A stretch of 60,550 nt of DNA from Streptomyces showdoensis (GTDB lineage Bacteria > Actinomycetota > Actinomycetes > Streptomycetales > Streptomycetaceae): contig NZ_BAAAXG010000001.1 in assembly GCF_039535475.1 (NCBI RefSeq), positions 1 to 60,550 on the forward strand, read 5' to 3'. The position numbers were made by a program, and so were the translations under genes. Positions within the stretch are counted from its first letter, which is position 1. Each line of letters begins with the position of its first letter. Shown here piece after piece: positions 8,371 to 17,665 of the stretch. The notes below the pieces were generated by a model. It did not search any database and had not been told where the DNA came from. It was given only the letters and a program-made list of their open reading frames with translations.

Positions 8371-9978
8371 TCAGAACTGGAGCGACCAGGCGTTGATGTA
8401 GCCGGTGTCGTTGGTCCAGTTGTCGGTGGCGCGCAGCTTCCAGGTGCCGTTGGCGGACTCGCCGGAGGCGTTGACGGTGAAGGTGCCCTGGATGTTGTCG
8501 GCGCTGTCGTTGGAGTCGTAGTCCTTGAGGAGGAAGGCGGTGCCGTCGGGGGCGACCAGCTCCAGCCGCACGTCGCCGCGGTAGGTGTGGCGGACGTCGA
8601 CGGCGACGGCGAGGTTCGAGGGGGCGTTGCCGGTGACGCCGGTGACCGTGAGGGGCGAGTCGACGGTGGCGTTGTCGCGGATCTGGTAGTCGTCGGTGTT
8701 CTCGAACTTCTTGCCGGTGGGCGGCGGGGTGGTGCCGCCGGTGCCGGTGTACAGCAGCTTGTTGGGAGAGCCGGTGCGGGCGTCGGTGACCTTGTCGGAC
8801 GTGGCGTCGGCGACCAGCTTGTCGCGGACCTGGGCCGGGGTCCAGGTCGGGTTGGCGGCGAGGATCAGGGCCGCCGCGCCCGCGACGTGGGGAGACGCCA
8901 TGGAGGTGCCGCTCATCGTCTGGGAGCCGGTGTCACCGGAGTTGGAGGTGGAGACGATGCTGTCGCCGGGGGCGAAGACGTCCAGGCAGGAGCCGTAGTT
9001 GGAGCCCTGGCCGTTGGACCAGCCGGTGGCCCGGGCGTCACGGCTGTTGGTGGCGCCGACGGTGATGGCCGCCGGGGTGGAGGACGGGGAGTAGGAACAC
9101 GAGTCGGCGTTGTTGTTGCCGGCCGCGACGACCCAGGTGACGCCGGAGGCTATGGAGGCGGCGACGGCGTCGTTCACCGACTGGGTCTTCCCGCCGCCGA
9201 TGCTCATGTTGGCCACGGCCGGCTTGACCGCGTTCTTGGTGACCCAGTCGATGCCCGCGAGGACCGGGGCCCACGTGTCGCCCGAGGTGCCCTGGCAGTT
9301 CAGTACGCGGACGCCGACCAGCTTGACGCCCTTGGCCACGCCGTAGGACGCGCCTCCGACGGTGCCCGCGACGTGGGTGCCGTGCCCCTGACAGTCGGAG
9401 GCGTTGGCGTCGTTGTCGATGAAGTCGTAGCCGCTGACCGCGCGGTTGCCGAAGTCGCGGTGGCTCATGCGGATGCCGGTGTCGACGATGTACGCGTTCA
9501 CGTTGGAGGCGGTGGTCCCGTAGGTGTAGCTCTTGTCCACGGGGAGGTCGCGCTGGTCGACGCGGTCCAGGCCCCACGAGGGCGGCGAGGGCTGGGTGTC
9601 GACGGCGTACGCCACGCCGTCGGCCTCCACGCGGGCCACCGTGGGGTCGGCGGCCAGTTCCCGGGCCTCGCTCTCCGCCATCCGGACGGCGAAGCCGCGC
9701 AGGGCGGTGGTGTAGGTGAAACGCAGGCTGCCCGCGTGCCGTTTGGTCAGGGCACGTGCGGCGGCGGGCACGTCGGCCGGGGCGACCGAGCCCTTGAAGG
9801 TGACGATGTAGGAGCCTTCGACCGCGCCGGGCCGGTCGGCGCCGACGATGCGGCCTTCCCCGCCGCCCGGCGGTGCGGGTGCGGCGCCGGCCGCGGCGGT
9901 CGCGGAGGCTGCGGCGAGCAGGGCGGCGCTGGTACTGATGGCGAGCAGGCGCCGGAGGGCGCGAGCGTCGAACTCCAT
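8371..9978 (-). CDS. Secreted subtilisin-like S8 protease with C-terminal P-domain
   Basis: 535 residues. Order: a signal peptide (about 1-35), an inhibitor I9 propeptide (GSYIVTFKGSV to VEADGVAYA, about 55-125), a proteinase-K-like S8 catalytic domain (about 130-415) and a P-domain (about 425-535, FENTDDYQIRDNATVDSPL to INAWSLQF). The catalytic triad is visible: Asp in AYIVDTGI (about 165), His in GHGTHVAG (about 198) and Ser in SGTSMASPHVAG (about 354). It should be an extracellular serine protease matured by propeptide removal. A GAAGGAAG purine run precedes the ATG. It is a single gene, with a strong hairpin just downstream. Confidence 0.95.
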   Translation of the reverse strand: MEFDARALRRLLAISTSAALLAAASATAAAGAAPAPPGGGEGRIVGADRPGAVEGSYIVTFKGSVAPADVPAAARALTKRHAGSLRFTYTTALRGFAVRMAESEARELAADPTVARVEADGVAYAVDTQPSPPSWGLDRVDQRDLPVDKSYTYGTTASNVNAYIVDTGIRMSHRDFGNRAVSGYDFIDNDANASDCQGHGTHVAGTVGGASYGVAKGVKLVGVRVLNCQGTSGDTWAPVLAGIDWVTKNAVKPAVANMSIGGGKTQSVNDAVAASIASGVTWVVAAGNNNADSCSYSPSSTPAAITVGATNSRDARATGWSNGQGSNYGSCLDVFAPGDSIVSTSNSGDTGSQTMSGTSMASPHVAGAAALILAANPTWTPAQVRDKLVADATSDKVTDARTGSPNKLLYTGTGGTTPPPTGKKFENTDDYQIRDNATVDSPLTVTGVTGNAPSNLAVAVDVRHTYRGDVRLELVAPDGTAFLLKDYDSNDSADNIQGTFTVNASGESANGTWKLRATDNWTNDTGYINAWSLQF

Positions 9979-10629
9979 GAGTGCTTCCTTCGTGGGAGGT
10001 GTCCGGACCCGGTGGGAGGTCCGGAGGGCGGCATCCGTCGCACCGGTGTCTCCGGGCGCGCTCCGTCAGGGGTGGGGAGGGCGCGCCCGGAGGGGCCGCC
10101 GGTCGTCCGGGACGTCGATCCGGGTCGGGATCGTGACGGCCCGTCGGCCGAGTGCGGTCGTACGGGCGCCCCTGATGGCGGCGCCCGAGACGACGGGACG
10201 GGGTGGCGTGGCGTACGGAGCGGGCTCCGCGGCGCACGGATCCGGTCACGCCGTACGGCTGCGTGGGGTGCTGCCTCCCCGTGGCTCCCTCGGCTGGGGA
10301 CCGTGGTGGACGGGACGGCGCGACCGGACCGCCCAGAGCTTCGGTCACCTGGGAGGAGGCCAGCAATCCGTAGCGCTACCCAAAGAGTGGGGCGGGTCGC
10401 CGAGGCTCTGTCGTCCGGGCGAGGCCGTGCCGGGCCCGGGGAATTCCCTGGGTAGTCGCCCCCTATTGCGACGGCGGCGCTGGTACGGGTAGACCACCTG
10501 CCGGTGGGCCCATCTGCCCCGACGGACACGGCGGCGTCGCTCGCGCGGCCGCGCGCGGAGTCCGGTCCGCGGGTGCGTCCACGACGTTCGACGGAGCTAC
10601 CGGGCGCGTGGCCGGGGAAGGGCGGAGCC
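9979..10629. other. Divergent intergenic region, no supported gene
   Basis: About 650 bases between the divergent protease and LuxR-type regulator genes. No recognisable protein. GGGTAG occurs at about 10489, within reach of the regulator start, but without a convincing partner element. Confidence 0.45.
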
Positions 10630-13575
10630 GTGGAGAGAGGTCCGTTCGAGGCGCGTGGCGGCGGAGTGCGGGCTGAGGGCGCCGGGTTCGTCGGCCGGGC
10701 CGAGGAGGCGCGGCGGCTGCGGGCGGCCCTGTGCGCGGGGCGCGGCGTCGTCGTCGTCCGGGGGGAGGCAGGGGCGGGGACCTCGCGTCTGGTGGACGAG
10801 GTGCTCGACGGGGCGGAGTTCGCCGCGTGGACGCAGCTGCGGGGGACGTGCCCGGACGGTCCCGACCCGGCACCCCTGGAGGGCGTCGCCTCGGCCCTGG
10901 CCCGACTCCCCCACCATCAGGGCCTGGCCGACCGGTTGCCGCCGGTCGCCGGAGTCCTGGGGCTCGTCGTGCCCGAGCTGGCCGACCGGCTGCCGCACCC
11001 GCCGACGGCGGCCGCCGACCCGGGGACACGACGCGGACTGGTGCCCCGTGCCGTGGGCGCGCTGCTCGCCTCGCTCGGTGACACCGTGCTGGTCCTGGAG
11101 CGGATCCACCTCGCCGACCCCGCGACCCTCCGGCTCCTCGACCGCCTGGCGGACGCGATGCCCACCGGACTGCGGTTGGTCGTCACCGAGGACGCCGCCC
11201 CCGGGTTGCCGGTCCTCGGCGTCCGCGTCCCGGCGGGAGGGCGATGCGAGGAGATCCGCGTACGGCCCTGGACGGCGGAGCAGACCGAACGGTTCGTCCG
11301 CCTGTGGGCAGCGGGGCACCCGCGGATTGGACCGGACGAACTACCGGAACTGGCAGACCTCGTCCACGGGCTGTCCGGCGGGCTGCCCGGAGCCGCCGAC
11401 GCGCTTCTCGACGACGCCGGAGAGCTGCTGTCGGCCGGCGGGGCGGACGGCGCCCGGGGGCTCGCGGTGCTCACCGCCGTACGGGAGGCGGGGGTGCCCG
11501 GGCGTGTGGTCAGGGAGTTCGCCCGGCGGTGCGCCCCCCTCACGGCGGACGCCCGGCGGATCGTCGAAGCGGCCGCGGTCCTCGACCGGCCGGCTCCCCT
11601 CGACGTCCTCGCCGAGGTGGCGGAGTGCCCGCCCGATCTGGCCGGAGCGGCGGTCGAGGCGTGCGTGCGCCGGTCCGTATTGCGGGCCGACGGGTCGTCG
11701 CTCGCCTTCCGGCATCCGCTGGATCGGCGGGCCGCGCTGGAGCGGGTGCCGGGGCCGCGGGCGGCACGGCTCAGCGTGCGCGCGGCCCGGGTCCTGCACC
11801 GCTCCGGGGACGGCCCGCTGCCGTTGCTGGACCTCGCCCGGCTGTACACGGCCGCCGGGCAGGTCCGTGACGGTCTGCGGTGCCTGCTGGTGGCCGCCGA
11901 CCGGGCGGCCGCCTCCGGCGACTACGCCACCGCCACCCGCCTGTACACCCGTCTGGTCGTCGAGGATCCGCGCGCCGAGGGGCGGGTGCGCACCGCCGCG
12001 AAACTGGCCCGCACCGCCCAACTGTCCCGGACCGGCGAGCAGGTGGTCGCCGCCGTGCGCACGGTCCTCGACGAGGACGACCCGCCGCCGCGCCTGCGCG
12101 GCGAGATCCGCCTGCACCTGAGCGTGGTCCTGCGCAACCAGACCGGAGGGGCGCTGGACAGCCTCGAAGAGGTCGCCCGCGCCATTCCCGACCTGGAGGC
12201 GTCCGACCCGCAGACCGCCGCACGCGCCATGGCGGTCGCCTCCATCCCCTCCCTCCAGGGCTGGCCCGTCGCCCGGCACCGGCACTGGCTGGACCGCGGC
12301 GAGGCGCTCGCGGAGCAGGTCGCCGATCCGGTCGCCCGGGCCGCCATCGCCGCCAACCGGGTCACCGCCCTGATGCTCGTCGGCGACCCGCGCGCCTGGC
12401 GCGCCGCGGAGGCGCTGCTCGGGCCGGCCGAATCCGCGATGGCGGCCGCGCACCACGCGCGGGGCTGGACCAACCTGGCGCACGCGTCCAGCGCGCTCGG
12501 ATACGGCGCGCGGGCACGGGACTTCCTCGACCGGGCCGTCGCCGGGCTCGCCGACTCCAGCAGCCCGTATCTGGAAGGGCTCGCCCAGACCGCCCGCCTG
12601 GTCCTCTCCTGGCACGGCGGCCGCTGGGACGGCCTGCACGCGGCCGCCGACCACACCGCCCGGCTGTACCAGGAGATACCCGACCTGACCGCGGAGGCGA
12701 CGCTCGTACGCGGACTGGCCTCGCTCCACGTCCTCGGCGACGTCCCGCGGGCCCGTCACGACCTCGCGGAGGCCGCCCGGACCATCTGTTACGACACGGG
12801 CTTCGTCCTCACCTCGTCGGCAGCCGCCACCGCCCGCCTGCACCTGGAGGCGGGGCGCCCCGGGCAGGCGTGCGAGGCCGTCGAGGACGTGCTGCGCCGG
12901 CTCGCCCGTACCGAGGGATGGGTATGGGCGAGCGAGGTGCTTCCCGTGGCGGTGGAGGCGCTCCACCGCCACGGCCGTACGGCGCGCGCCCGACGCCTCG
13001 TCGCCGACTTCGCGACCGGCTCCGCGAACGCCGACGCACCCGCCGCGACAGCCGCCCTGACCGTGTGCAGGGCACTGCTCGCGGAGGCCGTGGACCGGTC
13101 GGGCGAGGCCGTCCGCCTGCTGACGGACGCGGAGGCGCAGTGGCGGTCGCTCGGCCGCCCCCTCGACGCCGCCCGCGCGGCGGAGGCCCGGGGTCGCTGC
13201 CTGCTCCGCCTCCACGGGGAGGCCGCGGCCCGGGACGTCCAGGACGTGGTCGAGGTGTACCGGGAACTGGGCGCCCGCTGGGACGTCGCCCGCTGCCGAC
13301 GCCTGCTGCGCCGGCACGCCATCGTCACCACCCACCGCCGGGGCCGCCTCGGCTACGGCGACCGCCTGTCCCCACGCGAGGAGGAGGTGGCCCTCCTCGT
13401 CGTCCAGGGCCGCGCCAACCGTGACATCGCCGAGAGCCTGGTGCTGTCCACCCGCACCGTGGAGCACCACGTGGCCCGCATCATGCGGAAGCAGAACGCG
13501 GCGTCGAGGAGCGACATCGCTCTGCCGGAGGGGACGGAAGCGGGCTGGGATCACGGCGCTGTGCGCCGGGGGTGA
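10630..13575 (+). CDS. Large LuxR-family (LAL-type) regulator with degenerate ATP-binding motifs
   Basis: 981 residues from the GTG at 10630, which is preceded by GGGAAGGGCGGAG; the open frame reaches further left without homology. The N-terminus (FVGRAEEARRLRAALCAGRGVVVVRG) begins an AAA-type domain, a long helical middle with TPR-like repeats follows, and a LuxR helix-turn-helix (LSPREEEVALLVVQGRANRDIAESLVLSTRTVEHHV condensed over residues about 911-965) closes it. The Walker A position reads GEAGAGTS near residue 45 instead of the usual G-x-x-G-x-G-K-S/T. The Walker B-like segment reads VLVLERIHLADP where LAL proteins normally carry Asp after LVLE. It probably binds DNA, but ATP hydrolysis is doubtful. 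No metabolic cluster adjoins it. Confidence 0.85.
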   Translation: MERGPFEARGGGVRAEGAGFVGRAEEARRLRAALCAGRGVVVVRGEAGAGTSRLVDEVLDGAEFAAWTQLRGTCPDGPDPAPLEGVASALARLPHHQGLADRLPPVAGVLGLVVPELADRLPHPPTAAADPGTRRGLVPRAVGALLASLGDTVLVLERIHLADPATLRLLDRLADAMPTGLRLVVTEDAAPGLPVLGVRVPAGGRCEEIRVRPWTAEQTERFVRLWAAGHPRIGPDELPELADLVHGLSGGLPGAADALLDDAGELLSAGGADGARGLAVLTAVREAGVPGRVVREFARRCAPLTADARRIVEAAAVLDRPAPLDVLAEVAECPPDLAGAAVEACVRRSVLRADGSSLAFRHPLDRRAALERVPGPRAARLSVRAARVLHRSGDGPLPLLDLARLYTAAGQVRDGLRCLLVAADRAAASGDYATATRLYTRLVVEDPRAEGRVRTAAKLARTAQLSRTGEQVVAAVRTVLDEDDPPPRLRGEIRLHLSVVLRNQTGGALDSLEEVARAIPDLEASDPQTAARAMAVASIPSLQGWPVARHRHWLDRGEALAEQVADPVARAAIAANRVTALMLVGDPRAWRAAEALLGPAESAMAAAHHARGWTNLAHASSALGYGARARDFLDRAVAGLADSSSPYLEGLAQTARLVLSWHGGRWDGLHAAADHTARLYQEIPDLTAEATLVRGLASLHVLGDVPRARHDLAEAARTICYDTGFVLTSSAAATARLHLEAGRPGQACEAVEDVLRRLARTEGWVWASEVLPVAVEALHRHGRTARARRLVADFATGSANADAPAATAALTVCRALLAEAVDRSGEAVRLLTDAEAQWRSLGRPLDAARAAEARGRCLLRLHGEAAARDVQDVVEVYRELGARWDVARCRRLLRRHAIVTTHRRGRLGYGDRLSPREEEVALLVVQGRANRDIAESLVLSTRTVEHHVARIMRKQNAASRSDIALPEGTEAGWDHGAVRRG

Positions 13576-13580
13576 CGGGG

Positions 13581-13800
13581 GTTGTCGGCTCGATCGGTTG
13601 TCGGGTCGATCGGTTGTCGGGTCGATCGCTCGCCCGCGTGATCGGTGTCGGCTTGATCGGTGTCGGCCTGATCGGTGTCGGCTTGATCGCCCGCCGCGTG
13701 ATCGGTGGTCGGCTCGATCGCTTGCCCGCCTGATCGGTCATCGGCTCGATCGGTCGTCGGCTTGATCGGTTGCCCGCGCGATCGGTCGTCGGCCTGATCG
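13581..13800. repeat. Tandem array of GATCG-containing 15-17 bp units
   Basis: About 13 consecutive degenerate units of the form GATCGGTNGTCGGCT run from just after the regulator stop codon to about 13800. Every unit holds GATCG, and several contain GTCGGCTTGATCGG exactly. Unit length varies between 15 and 17, so it is not a clean coding repeat. Both strands stay partly open, giving Asp/Gln/Ala-rich or Arg-rich nonsense. The function is unknown. Confidence 0.85.
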
Positions 13801-14053
13801 GGGTGGCCGGAGTCGCCGGATCCGCGCTTGATCTGCGGAGCGGCCGTGAGTCGGCCCGGAGCTCGTACGCCGGCCTGCACAGGGAGCATGACCAGGCTGG
13901 TCGATCATCCGGTGATCGCGCCACGGCCGAAACACTGCTCGGAGCGGCCGACCGGGACGATACTGGCAAGGCAGCGTCCCGCCGCCGCGACGGCTCCACC
14001 GCCGAAGAGACTGCTGGGCGCGCCTTCGTCGATGCCTCCGAGGGGAGCCGTTC

Positions 14054-14659
14054 ATGACCACGGCGAAAGACCTGTTCATCATCGCGATGGACCCCGGGCA
14101 GGAACCCGCCGTCGGGCAGGGTGACCTGTCTCTCGCGCTCGCGGGAGCCGAGCTGATCGACCTCCTCGGCGCCGGGGACGTCACCCTGGACGGCGTCCAT
14201 ATCGTGCCCGGTACACGGTCGACCCCCGATGACATGCTGCTCGGCGAGGCGGCGGCGGGGCTCGTCCAGGAGGCACCGTACGAGCGCGTCGAGGACTGGC
14301 TGTGGCGGCGCGGCGAGGGGCTCGCGGCCGCCTACCAGTCCGCGATGGAGGGGGACGGCGAGCTGGTCCCGGCGCGCAGTGGCCGCCTGTCGTTCGGTGC
14401 GCGACGCATGGAGCCGGCCGACACGCCGGCGCGCCGCGGGGCGATCGACCGCTGGGAGCGGAAGGAACCCGTCCTGACGGCCCTCGCCTCGGTCGTCGGC
14501 ATCGGCGGCGGCCCGTCCGACGCCGCGCCGGGTCTCGACGAGGAGGCGGCCACGGTCGTGGTCGCCGCCGCGCACGACGCGGTCATGGAACTGGAGGCCG
14601 TACGCCAGCGGCGGACCATCGAGAACTCGGCCTTCGCCAACCTCTGGCGCGGGCCGTGA
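14054..14659 (+). CDS. GPP34 (GOLPH3/VPS74-like) family phosphoprotein
   Basis: 201 residues beginning MTTAKDLFIIAMDP, followed by LSLALAGAELIDLLGAGDVTL, the typical start of the GPP34 family. In eukaryotes this fold binds phosphoinositide and retains Golgi enzymes. In streptomycetes it is widespread as small soluble proteins of unknown role. The length and helical character fit the bacterial members. AGGGGAG at 14040-14046 is a good ribosome binding site. No partner gene adjoins it; the GATCG-rich array lies upstream. Confidence 0.85.
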   Translation: MTTAKDLFIIAMDPGQEPAVGQGDLSLALAGAELIDLLGAGDVTLDGVHIVPGTRSTPDDMLLGEAAAGLVQEAPYERVEDWLWRRGEGLAAAYQSAMEGDGELVPARSGRLSFGARRMEPADTPARRGAIDRWERKEPVLTALASVVGIGGGPSDAAPGLDEEAATVVVAAAHDAVMELEAVRQRRTIENSAFANLWRGP

Positions 14660-14710
14660 GGAGCCAGGGACGAGCCCGGGGTTGACCGGTCGTCGCCTTC
14701 GGCCGCGACG

Positions 14711-15430
14711 TCACCAGTCGTTGAGCCAGTCGCCCGGAATCAGGTCGCGGACGCGGGCGATGGCTTCTGCCGTCCGCCCGCGGGCCAGGACGGCGGCGCC
14801 GTCGTCATCGCGCACAAGTGAGTCGTGGCCCAGAAACCACCGGGTCTGCTCGCCGACGGGATACGCGGGGAACGGCAACCGGACGAAGTTCGTCTCCAGC
14901 AGCTCGAAGGTGTCATCCTGCGGGTCGAGGTAGTCGCAGAGCTCTTCATCGGCCCGCAGGGACTCGGAGAGAGCGATCTCGACGAAGCAGAGGGAGAGAC
15001 GTTCCAGCCACCCCTCCCATCGCTCGGCGCTCTTGTCGGCGAGGTCGAGCCGGATGAACACCGCGGGATCGTCGTCCCGGAGGCCGTCGAGGAGGATGCC
15101 CCAGGATGCGGCTCCCTGGTTCTCGTGCCGGAAGACCAGGGCCTCCTTGGCGTCATCGACATACAGTTCCGCCGGGCCGAGCAGCACATCGTGGTTGCTG
15201 TGGAGATCCGGCCGACGCCCGAACAGCGCGTACGCCTCACGCAAACCCGTCGGCAGGTGGAGACCCAGCCTCGCCTCGGCAGCGTCGAGTTCGGCTTCCG
15301 CCCATCCGTCACCGCCTTTCAGAGCCGCGCCGGCCCAGTGAGCGGCGAAGCCCTGGATGAAGGCCCAAGCGCCACTGCGGCCTCCCACGCCTCTGGCGAG
15401 CGACGCGACAAGATCGAACCCTTGTGTCAT
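14711..15430 (-). CDS. SMI1/KNR4 (SUKH) family-like protein
   Basis: 239 residues, soluble, mixed alpha/beta. The segment WAEAELDAAEARLGLHLPTGLREAYALFGRRPDL (broken over residues about 45-80) is the SUKH-type motif, in which an amphipathic helix is followed by LP-x-x-L-R-x-x-Y. The rest includes HENQGAASWGI, again typical of SUKH proteins that act as immunity proteins or scaffolds. No toxin gene is seen next to it, so it may be an orphan. The ATG at 15430 is selected because homology begins just downstream; the frame extends to 15610 without support. Confidence 0.75.
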   Translation of the reverse strand: MTQGFDLVASLARGVGGRSGAWAFIQGFAAHWAGAALKGGDGWAEAELDAAEARLGLHLPTGLREAYALFGRRPDLHSNHDVLLGPAELYVDDAKEALVFRHENQGAASWGILLDGLRDDDPAVFIRLDLADKSAERWEGWLERLSLCFVEIALSESLRADEELCDYLDPQDDTFELLETNFVRLPFPAYPVGEQTRWFLGHDSLVRDDDGAAVLARGRTAEAIARVRDLIPGDWLNDW

Positions 15431-15615
15431 GCGGGGACGATATCCGTCCCGCCCACCAGCCATCCCCGCACTCTGGCCAGGTGCTCCAGGTGGTCCTTGA
15501 ATTCGGCGACATTCAGGACCCGCTCGGTCACCATCTGTTGCTCGGACGCGGCCTCGGTACGAGCCGCAGTCCTCTCGCGCGCGGACCGACCGGCGCTTCG
15601 GGCCCCGCACCGTAG

Positions 15616-16218
15616 GTGTTGATCTCCAGGCCGAGCATGTCGCTGGTCGTGGGCTTTCGGGCGTGCTTGCATGCAGCGGTGAACAGCGAGAGTGTCTCCG
15701 GCCCGTGCCTGCCCCCGAGTGTCCGGCAGCGGAATGATCGCGACCTCGATGACTGCGTGTGGGTGCTGAGGGAGGTGCATGAGCACGACGGCTATCCGGT
15801 CAACTGGCCCGACCTCCCGAAGGCGTGGCTCACGCCGCCCTCGCTCATCGCCTCGTGGGTGGCAGAACTCGACGGCCGCGTCACCGACCACATCGGCCTG
15901 TCGCGGAGCGACGTGGGTGACGCCGCACCTGCGCTGTGGAGCGCCCGGGCGGGGGTGGGTGTCGACGCGACCGCCATGGTCAACCGGCTGTTCGTCGCCC
16001 CGTGGGCCCGGGGGCACGGAATCGGGGCGCTACTGATGGGACAAGCCGTCGCGGAAGCACGGCGTCTCGGCTTGCATCCAGTGCTCGATGTGGTGGCTTC
16101 GGACACCGCCGCGGCAGCCCTGTACGAGCGGCTCGGCTGGCGCTTGCTGGCAACAGTCGAACAGCGCTGGAGCCCGGAGCAGAAGGTGAACGTCCGGTGT
16201 TACGCGGCGCCGTGCTGA
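15616..16218 (+). CDS. GNAT family N-acetyltransferase
   Basis: 200 residues as drawn. The acetyl-CoA-binding signature is clear: VNRLFVAPWARGHGIGALLMGQAVAEARRLG condensed (R/Q-x-x-G-x-G/A pattern as RGHGIG), followed by VLDVVASDTAAAALYERLGWRLL, the usual end of a GNAT fold. The acceptor is unknown. A GTG at 15679 (residue 22) is a good alternative start, since the first 20 residues show no homology to the fold. The gene diverges from the SUKH-like gene with 185 bases between. Confidence 0.85.
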   Translation: MLISRPSMSLVVGFRACLHAAVNSESVSGPCLPPSVRQRNDRDLDDCVWVLREVHEHDGYPVNWPDLPKAWLTPPSLIASWVAELDGRVTDHIGLSRSDVGDAAPALWSARAGVGVDATAMVNRLFVAPWARGHGIGALLMGQAVAEARRLGLHPVLDVVASDTAAAALYERLGWRLLATVEQRWSPEQKVNVRCYAAPC

Positions 16219-16996
16219 CGCACGGTCTGGCGGTCACACCCACGCGCTGGGCCCGTCGACCGATACGCCTCGACAGGAGACCGGACTGCCGGGCCTGTGC
16301 AGGGGTCTCCGAGTTCGGCGCCGCGCAGCTCGAAGGTCGCTCTGGGGGGGCTCCCGCCCGCGGGCCGCGACGGGCGGGCCGGGAGGGGCGGGCCGGGACG
16401 GGACGCCCGGGACGGGCGGGCCGCGACGCCGACCCGCGCTGTCACGGTGCCGACTCGCTCGCGACGCCGGACGGCCGCCTGAGCCTGACCTCACGGCCGG
16501 CCCCGCCTGCGTACCGCACGGCCGACCGACTCGGCGGGCTCGACAGCGGACACAGAGCCGCTTCCCAGGGCGGCGGACGCAGCGCCGCAGGCAAGGCGGC
16601 ACCGGCCCGGTTCGGCCGGCCCGCCCGTCCGCCCGACCATGCCGGCCCCTACGCGCACGAACCGCACGTACGACGGCAGCACCGCGGGCGAGCACAGCGA
16701 CAGGCGAGTGGGGTACGCGAGGCCGACCCCATGGGGCGGGCCGACTCAGGCGGGCCGGGGCCCGGTATGCCACCGGACGGACAGCGGCGCGGCCCGACAA
16801 GGGCGCGCCCCACGGGCCCGGCGGGCGAACCATGCAGTGGCGGGCGCACGTGATCCCGGCCGGCGTCGTGCTCCTCGGCGCCGCGGTTCTCCCCCGCCGC
16901 TGTCCTTCGTCCAGTCCCAGCGGTGGCCGGGGAGCGCGACGTACCAACTCGTCGATGGGCCCCTCAGCAGCCGGGCCGAATAGGAACGGCGAGCCG
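16219..16996. other. Intergenic, GC-rich low-complexity stretch
   Basis: About 780 bases with no supported gene. A GGGACGGGCGGGCC-like repeated tract sits near 16365-16430. Near 16832-16983 a short frame gives VIPAGVVLLGAAVL and, after a shift, LSFVQSQRWPGSATYQLVDG, which could be an eroded gene end, but no family is recognised. Confidence 0.4.
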
Positions 16997-17623
16997 TCAG
17001 AGCTCCCTCACCAGCGCCTCTACGCCCGGCCCCGAGAGGTCGTCGAGGGCCACCCGGCGCCCCGAAACGGCAAGCAGTAGGGACAGGGCGGGGCCGGTCA
17101 CTGCGGGGCCGGCGCCGACCGCCAGCTCGGTGTCCGTCGCCGTCAGGCGGACCCGGGTCACCAGTTCCTTGGCGCCGCCGAAGGACGCGGGGGTCCGGGT
17201 CTGCAGGAGCAGGGCTCTGGTGACGACTGCGGTGGGGTAGCGACGCCTGAGGCCCAGGGGCCTGCGGATGTCCTCACCGTGGACGACCTCCTCGACGAGA
17301 CGGCTGTCGAGCGGCGCCGGAGGCGTCGACGTCCGCGTCGCGACCCCGCGGAGCCTGCGCAGGGTCTCTCGTGGGTCCTCGCCGCGTCGGCGTGCCACGC
17401 CGACGGCGTTGTGCCGGTCGAAGTCGAAGCGGGCCCGGGCGAGGCCGAGGAGGAACCCGATGCGTGTCGTGAGGGCGGTGTCGACCAGGTGGGCGGCGAC
17501 GTCGTGCACGGTCCACCCCGTACAGAGGGACTCCTTCAGCCACTGCTCGTCGTCGAGCGCCGCCAGGTCCTCGACCAGTGCGGCCCGCTCGGCGTGCACC
17601 AGCGGCCAGACGTCCTGTGTCAC
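16997..17623 (-). CDS. Maleylpyruvate-isomerase-family mycothiol-dependent enzyme
   Basis: 208 residues from the GTG at 17623, which follows GGAGAAG. The MDMPI/DinB-like N-domain is recognisable: LVHAERAALVEDLAAL, then LCTGWTVHDVAAHLVDTALT with the first metal His, and later LVEEVVHGEDIRRPLG with the Glu and second His of the metal triad. A C-terminal domain (VTRVRLTATDTELAVGAG and beyond) has the usual beta-rich form. Such enzymes use mycothiol, the actinobacterial thiol, for isomerisation or detoxification; the substrate cannot be read from the sequence. It is a single gene with a perfect palindrome just upstream. Confidence 0.85.
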   Translation of the reverse strand: MTQDVWPLVHAERAALVEDLAALDDEQWLKESLCTGWTVHDVAAHLVDTALTTRIGFLLGLARARFDFDRHNAVGVARRRGEDPRETLRRLRGVATRTSTPPAPLDSRLVEEVVHGEDIRRPLGLRRRYPTAVVTRALLLQTRTPASFGGAKELVTRVRLTATDTELAVGAGPAVTGPALSLLLAVSGRRVALDDLSGPGVEALVREL

Positions 17624-17648
17624 GGCTTCTCCTTCGTGGGGTGACAAG

Positions 17649-17665
17649 GTCCTCTCAGAGAGGAC
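17649..17665. promoter_or_regulatory. Perfect palindrome upstream of the mycothiol-dependent enzyme
   Basis: GTCCTCTC-A-GAGAGGAC is a perfect 8-bp inverted repeat with one central base, 26 bases upstream of the GTG start on the minus strand. It is well placed for an operator, but no binding protein is known from the sequence. Confidence 0.5.

Noticed and set aside
8188..10455. 755-codon plus-strand frame over the subtilisin gene
   Set aside because: Antisense shadow; the minus strand holds the full catalytic triad and P-domain.
10489..10494. GGGTAG as SigB promoter of the LAL gene
   Set aside because: No convincing partner element at 14-16 bases upstream.
13421..13889. Short repeat-rich frames across the GATCG array
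   Set aside because: They arise because unit lengths near 15 bases keep frames open; no start signal or homology supports a protein.
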